From contig CAVRJC010000006.1 in NCBI GenBank assembly GCA_963721435.1, positions 496,001-560,000 on the forward strand: DNA of 64,000 bases, given 5' to 3'. The notes below the pieces were generated by a model. The model did not search any database. It was not told the DNA's origin and worked only from the letters and a program-made list of their open reading frames with translations. Positions within the stretch are counted from its first letter, which is position 1. Each line of letters starts with the position of its first letter. The stretch is from CAVRJC01 sp963721435. Its GTDB lineage: Bacteria; Actinomycetota; Acidimicrobiia; IMCC26256; DASPTH01. Shown one piece after another: positions 52,234 to 60,365 of the stretch. The position numbers were made by a program, and so were the translations under genes.

Positions 52234-55230
52234 GTGGAGAGGTTCCTGAGCCTGACCGTCAGCGGTGCGGTTACCGGCGCAATCTTCTCCCTGGTCGCCG
52301 CGGGCCTGGTGTTGTCGTACACCGCCACCGGCATCTTCAACTTCTCGTACGGCGCGGTCGCCTTCGCGAGCGCGTTCATCTTCTACCAACTCAACACGAG
52401 CCTCCACGTCCCGATCGTGCCGGCGGCCGCACTGGTGATCCTGGTGTTCGCGCCACTGCTCGGCCTGCTCCTCGACGTCGCGGTCTTCCGGCCCCTCGCG
52501 CGGGCCACCGAGTCGGCCAAGATCATGGCGACGGTCGGCCTGCTGATCGCGATCCCCGCCCTCGTCACGTGGCTCAACGACCAGCTCGTCGACGCGTTCG
52601 ACTTCGGGATCGGGAAGAGCTTCGACGTCACCCAGGTCTCGCTCCCGCCGGGAGTCGGGCCGACGCCGAAGGTCGACTGGAAGCTGCCGTTCGACATTCC
52701 CTTCGATTCGAACCAGCTCTCGGTGTTCGTCACCGCCGCGATCGTCGCGGTGGCGCTCTACGTGCTGCTGCGCCACACCCCGCTCGGTCTCCAGATGCGC
52801 GCGGTCGTCGACCGTGCCGACCTCGCCAGCACGCGCGGCATCAACGAGCGCACCACGTCCCGCTACGCGTGGGTGATCGGCATGATGCTCGCCGCCCTCG
52901 CCGGAGTCGTCGGCGCCCCGGTGATCGGTTCGCTCGGATCGGCCCCGTTCGTCGCGATCACGTTCGTCGCCGCCGCGGCGGCTGTGCTCGGCGGGCTGCG
53001 GTCCGTGCCATTGGCGTTCGCCGGCGGCCTCCTGCTCGGCGTGCTGGAGAACCTGGTGGCCGGCTACGCCACCGACATCAGTGCCCTGAAGGACATCCCC
53101 GGCCTCAACACCTCGGTGCCCTTCATCCTCCTGCTGGTCGGCCTCGTGGTCATGGCGCGCGACAAGAGCCGTCGGGGTGGCTCGGCGGCCGACGAGAAGC
53201 CGCCGCCCGACTACCTCGCCGACCTCCCGCTCTGGCGGCGCGCCCTGCCGTGGACGTGCGCGGTCATCTTCCTCGTCTGCTACATCCTGTTCCTCGCGAA
53301 CGACTACTGGGTCGGGGTCATCGCGACCGGCCTGACGCTGTCGCTGATCTTCCTCTCGTTCGTCGTGGTCACCGGCATGGGCGGCATGGTGAGCCTCGCC
53401 CAGGCCACCTTCGTGCTGATGGCCGGCCTCACGACCGGCATGCTCATCGGGCGCTACGAGTGGTCCTTCTTCCCGGCGATCCTGGTGGGCGTCGGGGTGA
53501 CGGTGGCGCTCAGCACGATCATCGCCCTCCCCGCGCTCCGGTTGGGTGGCCTGCCGCTCGCGCTCGCCACGTTGGCGCTCGCGTTCCTGGGTGACGGCGT
53601 GCTGTTCCAGTGGGACTGGCTGCGGAATTCGCAGTCCGGGTGGGCGATGCCGCGCCCGGACATCGGCCCGTTCGACATGAGCTCGCTGCACAACAAGACC
53701 TTCGCGATCTTCGTCCTCATCCTCGTCGGTATCACCGCGCTGCTGATCTTCAACCTCAAACGCTCGTCGTGGGGCCGCGCCATCGCGGCAACGCGGTCGT
53801 CGGAGATCGCGGCGAACACGTCGGGCGTGTCGGTGTTCCGCGTGAAGATCGGCATCTTCGCGCTCTCCGCTGCCATCGCCGGCGTCGGCGGCGTGCTCTA
53901 CTGCTCCTACCAGGGCAACGTGAACAACTCGACGGTCACCGCGCAGACAGGGTTGCTGTGGCTGGCCACCGTCGTGCTGTTCGGTATCCGCCGCCCCGCG
54001 GCAGTCATCTGGGCCGGCATCGGGTCGGCGATGTCACCGGTGCTCTTCAGCTCCGGCATCCACTTCCCGGAGCACGTGGGCGCGCTCTTCCTGACCGCCG
54101 CGATCGGCGCGTTCGTCGCCTTCGCCATCGTCAATTCCCGGACCGACAACGACTGGGCCCGCTTCGCCGGCGTCTTCATCGGCGCGGCGATCGGCATGGG
54201 CCTGGCCGCGCTGTTCTGGCCCAACTTCTTCCAGCTCAGCTGGGACGGCACCGTGTCGACGGAGATCCCGTCGATCCTGTTCGGCCTGGGCGCGGTGCAG
54301 TTGTCCCGCAACCCCGACGGCTTCGTGTCGATCACCTCGATGCAGAACTACGCCCGGCGCCAGAAGCGCCGAGCACGGCGCGCCGCCGAGCTCGGGGTTC
54401 CGGTCGACACCATTGCTGCCGTCACGCAGGAAGAAGAGCAGGCAGCACTGGTCGAGGCCGAGCAGCACGCCGCGGCGCTCGTGGCCGAGGGCGCGGTCCA
54501 CTCGACCGGTGCCTTGCCCGACGTGATCCCCGCGGACGCGGTGCTCGTGATCCGAGGCGTCCACGCGGGCTACGAAGCGGTCGAGGTGCTGCACGGCATC
54601 GACCTCGTCGTCCGAGCCGGTGAGATCACCGCGCTGCTCGGCGCGAACGGCAGCGGCAAGACCACGCTCTGCTCCACGATCTCGGGGCTGGTGTCCGTAC
54701 GGGCCGGATCGATCTCGCTCTACGGCGACGACGTGTCGAAGGACGCCTCGTACCAGCGGGCGCGCAAGGGCGTGATCGTCGCGCCGGAGTCCCGCGGCAT
54801 CTTCCCCGGCCTGTCGGTGGAGGAGAACCTGATGCTCCGCCTGTCGGAGCAGTCCGAGCGGGATCAGGTCTACGAGCGCTTCACGGTGCTCCGCGAACGG
54901 CGCAAGCTGCCGGCCGGGAGCCTCTCCGGTGGTGAGCAGCAGATGCTCGCCCTCGCTCCCGTGCTGGTGAACCCGCCACAGATCGTGATCGCCGACGAGC
55001 CGACGCTGGGCCTCGCGCCACTCGTCGTGGCCGAGGTGATGTCGGTGTTCGAGGAGCTCCGCGACCACGGCACCGCCATCCTCCTGGTGGAGGAGAAGGC
55101 CAGGAACGTGCTCGAGATCGCCGAGCAGGTCGCGTTCCTCGAGCTCGGCCACATTGTGTGGTCAGGCCCGCGGGGCGACATCGACGACGAGCGCCTCGTA
55201 GCCTCGTATCTGGGGTCCGCTCGGGGCTAG
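52234..55230 (+). CDS. LivH-LivM-LivF triple-fusion ABC transporter protein
   Basis: 998 residues combining three normally separate subunits. About 1-305: LivH-type permease (SGAVTGAIFSLVAAGLVLSY, FNFSYGAVAFASAF). A charged linker (ARDKSRRGGSAADEKPPP) leads to a LivM-type permease, about 350-630 (VVVTGMGGMVSLAQATFV, ALRLGGLPLALATLALAF). A long charged linker precedes a LivF-type ATPase, about 770-998: GANGSGKTTLC (Walker A), LSGGEQQMLALAPVL, IVIADEPTLGLAP (Walker B). It works with the LivG-like ATPase and binding protein upstream. GTG start after GAAAGAGG. The frame is continuous, so this is a real fusion. Confidence 0.9.
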   Translation: MERFLSLTVSGAVTGAIFSLVAAGLVLSYTATGIFNFSYGAVAFASAFIFYQLNTSLHVPIVPAAALVILVFAPLLGLLLDVAVFRPLARATESAKIMATVGLLIAIPALVTWLNDQLVDAFDFGIGKSFDVTQVSLPPGVGPTPKVDWKLPFDIPFDSNQLSVFVTAAIVAVALYVLLRHTPLGLQMRAVVDRADLASTRGINERTTSRYAWVIGMMLAALAGVVGAPVIGSLGSAPFVAITFVAAAAAVLGGLRSVPLAFAGGLLLGVLENLVAGYATDISALKDIPGLNTSVPFILLLVGLVVMARDKSRRGGSAADEKPPPDYLADLPLWRRALPWTCAVIFLVCYILFLANDYWVGVIATGLTLSLIFLSFVVVTGMGGMVSLAQATFVLMAGLTTGMLIGRYEWSFFPAILVGVGVTVALSTIIALPALRLGGLPLALATLALAFLGDGVLFQWDWLRNSQSGWAMPRPDIGPFDMSSLHNKTFAIFVLILVGITALLIFNLKRSSWGRAIAATRSSEIAANTSGVSVFRVKIGIFALSAAIAGVGGVLYCSYQGNVNNSTVTAQTGLLWLATVVLFGIRRPAAVIWAGIGSAMSPVLFSSGIHFPEHVGALFLTAAIGAFVAFAIVNSRTDNDWARFAGVFIGAAIGMGLAALFWPNFFQLSWDGTVSTEIPSILFGLGAVQLSRNPDGFVSITSMQNYARRQKRRARRAAELGVPVDTIAAVTQEEEQAALVEAEQHAAALVAEGAVHSTGALPDVIPADAVLVIRGVHAGYEAVEVLHGIDLVVRAGEITALLGANGSGKTTLCSTISGLVSVRAGSISLYGDDVSKDASYQRARKGVIVAPESRGIFPGLSVEENLMLRLSEQSERDQVYERFTVLRERRKLPAGSLSGGEQQMLALAPVLVNPPQIVIADEPTLGLAPLVVAEVMSVFEELRDHGTAILLVEEKARNVLEIAEQVAFLELGHIVWSGPRGDIDDERLVASYLGSARG

Positions 55231-55233
55231 CCT
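55228..55233 (+). promoter_or_regulatory. Predicted -10 box (TAGCCT) of cdsA, leaderless
   Basis: TAGCCT lies six bases before the GTG at 55240, and its first three bases are the TAG stop codon of the liv fusion gene. No Shine-Dalgarno sequence intervenes. Confidence 0.38.
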
Positions 55234-55239
55234 GACACG

Positions 55240-56748
55240 GTGCCCGAGAACGATCCTGACCACCCGTCCCCGCCTCAGAACGAGGGCGTGCGCATCCTCG
55301 GAGCGGAAGAGGCGCAGGCGATGGTAGAGGGTGGCGCCGAGCGTCCGGCTCCCGAAGAGGTGCGTCCGCAGCGCGTGCCGCCGCCCGACGCGCGCCCGTC
55401 GGCGCGGTTCCCGTTGCCCGCCGATCGCTCCGAGAGCTTCGACATGCCGACCCCGCGCCCGGTGCCCGCACCCGAGCCGACCGCCACACCCACTGGGGAC
55501 ACCACCGGGTCGTTGCAGCTCCCGCACTGGACCGAGCCGCCCACCGGCGAGGTCCCGCAGCTCGGTGGCGAGGTCGCCGAGCTCTCCGACGATGACGATG
55601 ACGACCTCTGGTCCGGGGTGTCGGAGCCGCGCTTTCGATCCGATGTCGGTGACTACGCGGGCAGCGGCTTCGGCGACGACCCGCTCCACGACGACACCAC
55701 CGCGCTCGGCGCCCTCGTCGACATGCCGGAGATCGACGACGAAGAGGAGTTCGCGGCCGAGGTCGCGGCGCGTCGCGCGCCGGGCCGTCGTGGGCGTACT
55801 CGTGGCGCGCGCACCGCGCCGCCGCCGCGTCACGACGCGCCACCCGAAGCCGTGGCGGCCGGCGCGTTCGCCGGTGGGGGCTACGACCCGGACGCCGGCA
55901 CGGTACCGACTCGGAGCCCGCGGCGCCCCGCGACGACCACCGACGACATCACCACGCGCATCGTCACCGCACTGATCCTCGCGGCCGTCGCGCTGCTCGC
56001 GTTCGCGATCGGCCGTGCGGCCACCGCCGTGCTCGTCACGGTCATCGTCGCGGCGGCGGCGATGGAGCTCTTCGACGGCCTGCGCCGCGCCGGGTTCCAG
56101 CCCGCCACCCTGATCGGGCTGCTCGGGTCACTCGCGATGGTCGGGATCGCGTACAACTACGGCGAGCGCGCGTTCCCGCTCGTCGGCGTGATCGTGCTCG
56201 CGTTCACGCTCTTCTGGTACCTCGCGAAGGTCGTGCACGCGAGACCCATGGTGAACGCCGCCGTCACCCTGCTCGGGTACACCTACATCGGTGTGCTCGG
56301 CGGGTTCGCGGGTCTCCTGCTCGCGTATCCCGACGGCATCGGCATGCTCATCGGCCTCGTCATGTGCGCGGTCGCCTACGACATCGTCGGCTACCTCGTC
56401 GGCTCCCGCATGGGGCGCCGCGCGCTGGCCCCCGAGGTCTCACCGAACAAGACCATCGAGGGGCTCGTCGCGGGGATGGCCGCATCGGTCTTCACGGGCG
56501 CGGTGATCTCCCAGCTCTTCGGGCTGCACCCGTGGAACGACTTCTCGAACGGGTTGCTCCTGGGTCTTGTCGTGGCGATCTTCGCCCCGCTCGGCGACCT
56601 CTGCGAGTCGATGCTCAAGCGTGATCTCGGGCTCAAGGACTTCGGCACGCTGCTCCCCGGTCACGGGGGCGTGCTCGACCGCTTCGACGCCATGCTGTTC
56701 TGCCTGCCCGCGGTCTACTACCTGGTCGTCGCCCGCGGCATCATCTGA
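55240..56748 (+). CDS. cdsA: Phosphatidate cytidylyltransferase with long N-terminal extension
   Basis: 502 residues; makes CDP-diacylglycerol, the branch point of phospholipid synthesis, in the membrane. The C-terminal half has about eight hydrophobic helices and the family signature SMLKRDLGLKDFGTLLPGHG followed by GVLDRFD. The first 240 residues are hydrophilic, Pro/Asp/Glu-rich and probably disordered (DDDDDLWSG, EIDDEEEFAAE), ending in a basic patch (RRAPGRRGRTRGAR). Such a long extension is unusual. Leaderless GTG start. dxr follows after 13 bases. Confidence 0.93.
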   Translation: MPENDPDHPSPPQNEGVRILGAEEAQAMVEGGAERPAPEEVRPQRVPPPDARPSARFPLPADRSESFDMPTPRPVPAPEPTATPTGDTTGSLQLPHWTEPPTGEVPQLGGEVAELSDDDDDDLWSGVSEPRFRSDVGDYAGSGFGDDPLHDDTTALGALVDMPEIDDEEEFAAEVAARRAPGRRGRTRGARTAPPPRHDAPPEAVAAGAFAGGGYDPDAGTVPTRSPRRPATTTDDITTRIVTALILAAVALLAFAIGRAATAVLVTVIVAAAAMELFDGLRRAGFQPATLIGLLGSLAMVGIAYNYGERAFPLVGVIVLAFTLFWYLAKVVHARPMVNAAVTLLGYTYIGVLGGFAGLLLAYPDGIGMLIGLVMCAVAYDIVGYLVGSRMGRRALAPEVSPNKTIEGLVAGMAASVFTGAVISQLFGLHPWNDFSNGLLLGLVVAIFAPLGDLCESMLKRDLGLKDFGTLLPGHGGVLDRFDAMLFCLPAVYYLVVARGII

Positions 56749-56761
56749 TGCCAGACGTGTG

Positions 56762-57889
56762 ATGCCTGCGCAACCGAGGAGGGTCGTGCTCCTCGGGTCG
56801 ACCGGCTCGGTCGGCACGCAGGCGCTCGACGTCATCCGCAACCACCGCGCCGACTACCAGGTCCTGGCGCTCGCCGCGGGACGCAACCGTGAGCTCGTCG
56901 CCGAGCAGGCGCGCGAGTTCGACGTCGCGCCCGAGCTCGCGCGCGTGTGCGGCGACGATCCCGGCGTGCTCGCCGAGCTCGCCGCGCACCCCGACGCCGA
57001 CGTCGTGCTCAACGCGGTGGTCGGCTTCGCCGGGCTGCCCGCGACCATGGCCGCGCTCGAGCACGGAAAGCGCCTCGCGCTCGCCAACAAGGAGAGCCTC
57101 ATCGCCGGTGGCGCCGTCGTCGCGAAGGCGCGCGCCCGCGGCAACGGCGAGATCGTGCCCGTCGACAGCGAGCACTCCGCGGTCTACCAGGCGATGCGCT
57201 CCGGTCAGCCGCACGAGGTGCGGCGCGTCATCCTCACCGCCAGCGGTGGCCCGTTCCGCGGGTTCACGCGTGAGCAGCTCGAGCACGTCACCATCACCGA
57301 CGCGCTCGCGCATCCCACGTGGAACATGGGCGCCAAGATCACCATCGACTCGTCCACGCTCATGAACAAGGGCCTCGAGGTGATCGAGGCCCACGAGCTG
57401 TTCGGCACGCCGTTCGACCAGATCGAGGTGGTGGTGCACCCGCAATCGATCGTTCACGGGATGGTCGAGTTCGTCGACGGCGCGACCATCGCGCAGCTGT
57501 CGATGCCCGACATGAAGCTCCCCATCGGCCTCGCGCTCGGCGCACCCGCGCGGCTCGACGAGGCCTTCGGCGCCATCGACTGGACATCGCTCTCGCAGCT
57601 CACGTTCGAGGCCCCCGACGCCGATGCCTTCCCGTGCCTGCGACTCGCCTACGAGGCGGGCCGGGCGGGAGGAGGGGCGCCCGCGGTGCTGAGTGGAGCC
57701 AACGAGGTCGCGGTCGAGGCGTTCCTCGCCGGACGCATACCGTGGACGGCCATCGCCGACGTCGTCGCCGAGGTGCTCGATGCCGGCACCGGGAACGTTC
57801 AGGAGGTCGCGGACGTTCTCGAAGCTGACCGGGTCGCCCGTTTCCGCGCGACCGAAGCGCTGGAGCGGCGAACCGGAGCCACGGTATGA
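56762..57889 (+). CDS. dxr: 1-deoxy-D-xylulose-5-phosphate reductoisomerase
   Basis: 375-residue NADPH enzyme for the committed step of the MEP isoprenoid pathway. VLLGSTGSVGTQALDVI (NADPH loop), LANKESLIAGG, VPVDSEHSAVYQ, SGGPFRGF, and the metal-site NMGAKITIDSSTLMNKGLE region are intact. ATG 56762 is chosen (GTG 56759 possible). Its last codon overlaps rseP (ATGA). Confidence 0.97.
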   Translation: MPAQPRRVVLLGSTGSVGTQALDVIRNHRADYQVLALAAGRNRELVAEQAREFDVAPELARVCGDDPGVLAELAAHPDADVVLNAVVGFAGLPATMAALEHGKRLALANKESLIAGGAVVAKARARGNGEIVPVDSEHSAVYQAMRSGQPHEVRRVILTASGGPFRGFTREQLEHVTITDALAHPTWNMGAKITIDSSTLMNKGLEVIEAHELFGTPFDQIEVVVHPQSIVHGMVEFVDGATIAQLSMPDMKLPIGLALGAPARLDEAFGAIDWTSLSQLTFEAPDADAFPCLRLAYEAGRAGGGAPAVLSGANEVAVEAFLAGRIPWTAIADVVAEVLDAGTGNVQEVADVLEADRVARFRATEALERRTGATV

Positions 57890-59106
57890 AGGATCCCCTC
57901 GAAGAAGCGGGCGTCGAAGTCGACCGCAACGTCGCGACGCGGATCCTGTTCGTCTTCGTGCTCGGCCTCGTCGCCCTCGCGGTGTTCGTGCCGGGGAGCC
58001 GCACACCCCTCATCATCATCACCGGGATCATCCTCCTGGTGATGCTCCACGAGTTCGGCCACTTCCTCACTGCCAAGCGTGCCGGCATGAAGGCCACCGA
58101 GTTCTTCCTCGGCTTCGGCCCCCGGCTCTGGTCGTTCCGCCGCGGCGAGACCGAGTACGGGGTGAAGGCGCTCCCGCTCGGCGGCTACGTGCGCATCATC
58201 GGCATGAGCAGCATGGAAGACGTCGACCCCGAAGACGAGCCGCGCACGTTCCGCGCCGGGAGCACCAAGAACCGCCTCGTCGTGATCCTCGCCGGGGTCA
58301 CCGTCAACCTGCTGCTCGCGTGGCTGCTGTTCTTCGTGGCCGCGGCGGGCTCGGGCCAGCAGTACCTCGGGCCGAACACGACGATCCAACGGGTCGAAGC
58401 CGGCACCGCCGCGTACGACGCGGGCCTGAAGCCCGGCGACCGCATCGCGGGCGTCGACGGCAAGTCGATCAACAGCTGGACCCAGCTGAAGAACGCCATC
58501 GAAGCCCGCGGGGGTGTGGCGTCGACCTTCACCATCGTCCGTGACGGCCGGTCGATGGAGGTCGAGATCACGCCGAAGCTCCAAGGAGGCCAAGGCTTTC
58601 TCGGAGTGGCACCCGGGAGCGCCTACGAGTCGGTGAGCGTGCTCGACGCGATCCCGCAGAGCTTCCAGACCTTCGGCGACGTCACCGCGGCGTCGGCCCA
58701 GGGCATCGGGCACTTGTTCTCGCCCGCCGGCGTGAGCGACTACACGAAGAACTTCACGTCCTCGGCCCCGAAGGCGGGATCCACGGCCGACGTCCAGCGG
58801 CCCCGGAGCCTGGTCGGCATCGTCGACGAGGGCAGCCAGCTGTTCGACGGCGACATCTGGGGCATCCTGCGCCTCCTCGGCGCCATCAGCCTGATCCTCG
58901 CTCTGTTCAACCTGCTTCCCGTGCTGCCGTTCGACGGCGGTCACGCGGTGATCGTCGTGTACGAGGGGATCATGACGAAGGTGAGGGGCCGTCGGGTGAT
59001 GGTCGACTACCGCAAGCTCATCCCGGTCTCGGCGGTGGTGGTCATCTTCCTCATGGTGCTGTCGCTCTCGGCGATGTTCCTCGACATCCGCCAGCTCGGG
59101 CAGTAG
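57886..59106 (+). CDS. rseP: RseP-type site-2 membrane protease
   Basis: 406-residue M50 zinc metalloprotease that cleaves transmembrane substrates, such as anti-sigma factors, after a first cut. LVMLHEFGHFLTAK holds HExxH (55-59); a PDZ domain (about 165-235; GLKPGDRIAGVDGKSI) follows, and NLLPVLPFDGGHAV holds the third metal ligand. Helices at about 15-35 and 40-60, plus later segments, fit the fold. Lies between dxr and ispG, as in mycobacteria. Confidence 0.94.
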   Translation: MKDPLEEAGVEVDRNVATRILFVFVLGLVALAVFVPGSRTPLIIITGIILLVMLHEFGHFLTAKRAGMKATEFFLGFGPRLWSFRRGETEYGVKALPLGGYVRIIGMSSMEDVDPEDEPRTFRAGSTKNRLVVILAGVTVNLLLAWLLFFVAAAGSGQQYLGPNTTIQRVEAGTAAYDAGLKPGDRIAGVDGKSINSWTQLKNAIEARGGVASTFTIVRDGRSMEVEITPKLQGGQGFLGVAPGSAYESVSVLDAIPQSFQTFGDVTAASAQGIGHLFSPAGVSDYTKNFTSSAPKAGSTADVQRPRSLVGIVDEGSQLFDGDIWGILRLLGAISLILALFNLLPVLPFDGGHAVIVVYEGIMTKVRGRRVMVDYRKLIPVSAVVVIFLMVLSLSAMFLDIRQLGQ

Positions 59107-59140
59107 CGGGCCACCGCGGCCGGTCGGGCAGTATGGAGTG

Positions 59141-60343
59141 ATGGAACGACGGGTCACTCGCCAGATCCACGTCGGTGGTGTCGCGGTCGGGGGCGGCGCA
59201 CCGGTGTCGGTGCAGTCGATGACCACCACCAAGACCGCGGACGTCGACGGCACGCTCGCGCAGATCTACTCACTCGCGGCGGCCGGCTGCGACATCGTGC
59301 GGTGCACGTGCAACGAGGAGGCCGCGGCCGTCGGCCTGTCGGAGATCGTGCCCCGCTCGCCGGTGCCGATCATCGCCGACATCCATTTCCAGTACAAGCT
59401 CGCGCTGGCCGCGATGGAAGCCGGGGTGCAGGGGCTGCGGCTCAACCCGGGCAACATCCGCAAGCCCGAGCACATCAAGCTCGTCGCCGCCGAGGCGCGC
59501 GACCGCGGCCTGCCCATCCGTATCGGCGTGAACGCGGGCAGCCTCGACCCCGACATCGCGGAGGCGCACGGCGGCGCGACGCCCGAGGCGCTGGTCGCGT
59601 CGGCCCAGCGCGAGCTCGCGCACTTCGCCGAGGTCGGCTTCGACGACGTGAAGATCTCGGTGAAGTCGTCGAACGTGCCGGTGATGATCGACTCCTACCG
59701 GTTGCTCTCGGAGACGGTCGACTTCCCGCTGCACCTCGGCGTCACCGAAGCCGGCCCGCTGCCGGGCGGGTTGCTGAAGGGCACCGCGGGCATCGCCACC
59801 TTGCTGTCCGAGGGCATCGGCGACACCATCCGCTACTCGCTCACCGCCGACCCGGTCGAGGAGGCGAAGGCGGGCCGGCAACTGCTCGAAGCGCTCGGGC
59901 TGCGCGAGCGCAAGGGCCTCGATCTCATCGCGTGCCCGTCGTGCGGGCGCGCCGAGGTCGACGTGATCAAGGTGGCGCGGGAAGCGCAGGACGCGCTCGA
60001 GGCGCGCAACATCCCGCTGCAGGTCGCGGTGATGGGCTGCGTGGTGAACGGTCCCGGTGAGGCGCGCGACGCCGACCTCGGCATCGCCGCCGGCCGGGGC
60101 AAGGGCCACCTCTTCGTGCGCGGCCACGTCGTGCGCGTCGTGCCCGAGGCCGAGATGGTCGACGCGCTCGTGGCCGAAGCCGAGGCGATCGTCGCAGAAG
60201 GGATCGAAGCCCGGTTGGCCGCGGCCGACGAGAACGCGGAAGCGATCGCGGCCGCGACGCGCGACGAGCTCCTGCAGATCCAGGGCTACGACGCCAACCA
60301 CAGCAAGGAACGCGCCGCGCGCATCCACGAGATCGCGGAGTAG
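59141..60343 (+). CDS. ispG: 4-hydroxy-3-methylbut-2-enyl diphosphate synthase
   Basis: 400-residue iron-sulfur enzyme of the MEP pathway. Domains: TIM barrel (VQSMTTTKTADV, ADIHFQYKLAL, LRLNPGN, IGVNAGSLD) and the C-terminal 4Fe-4S domain with CPSCGR and MGCVVNGPGEARDADLG (three Cys and the Glu ligand). ATG 59141 sits just after GGAG; the adjacent GTG 59138 is possible. Confidence 0.96.
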   Translation: MERRVTRQIHVGGVAVGGGAPVSVQSMTTTKTADVDGTLAQIYSLAAAGCDIVRCTCNEEAAAVGLSEIVPRSPVPIIADIHFQYKLALAAMEAGVQGLRLNPGNIRKPEHIKLVAAEARDRGLPIRIGVNAGSLDPDIAEAHGGATPEALVASAQRELAHFAEVGFDDVKISVKSSNVPVMIDSYRLLSETVDFPLHLGVTEAGPLPGGLLKGTAGIATLLSEGIGDTIRYSLTADPVEEAKAGRQLLEALGLRERKGLDLIACPSCGRAEVDVIKVAREAQDALEARNIPLQVAVMGCVVNGPGEARDADLGIAAGRGKGHLFVRGHVVRVVPEAEMVDALVAEAEAIVAEGIEARLAAADENAEAIAAATRDELLQIQGYDANHSKERAARIHEIAE

Positions 60344-60365
60344 GCGGCCGGAGGGACGCACGCCG

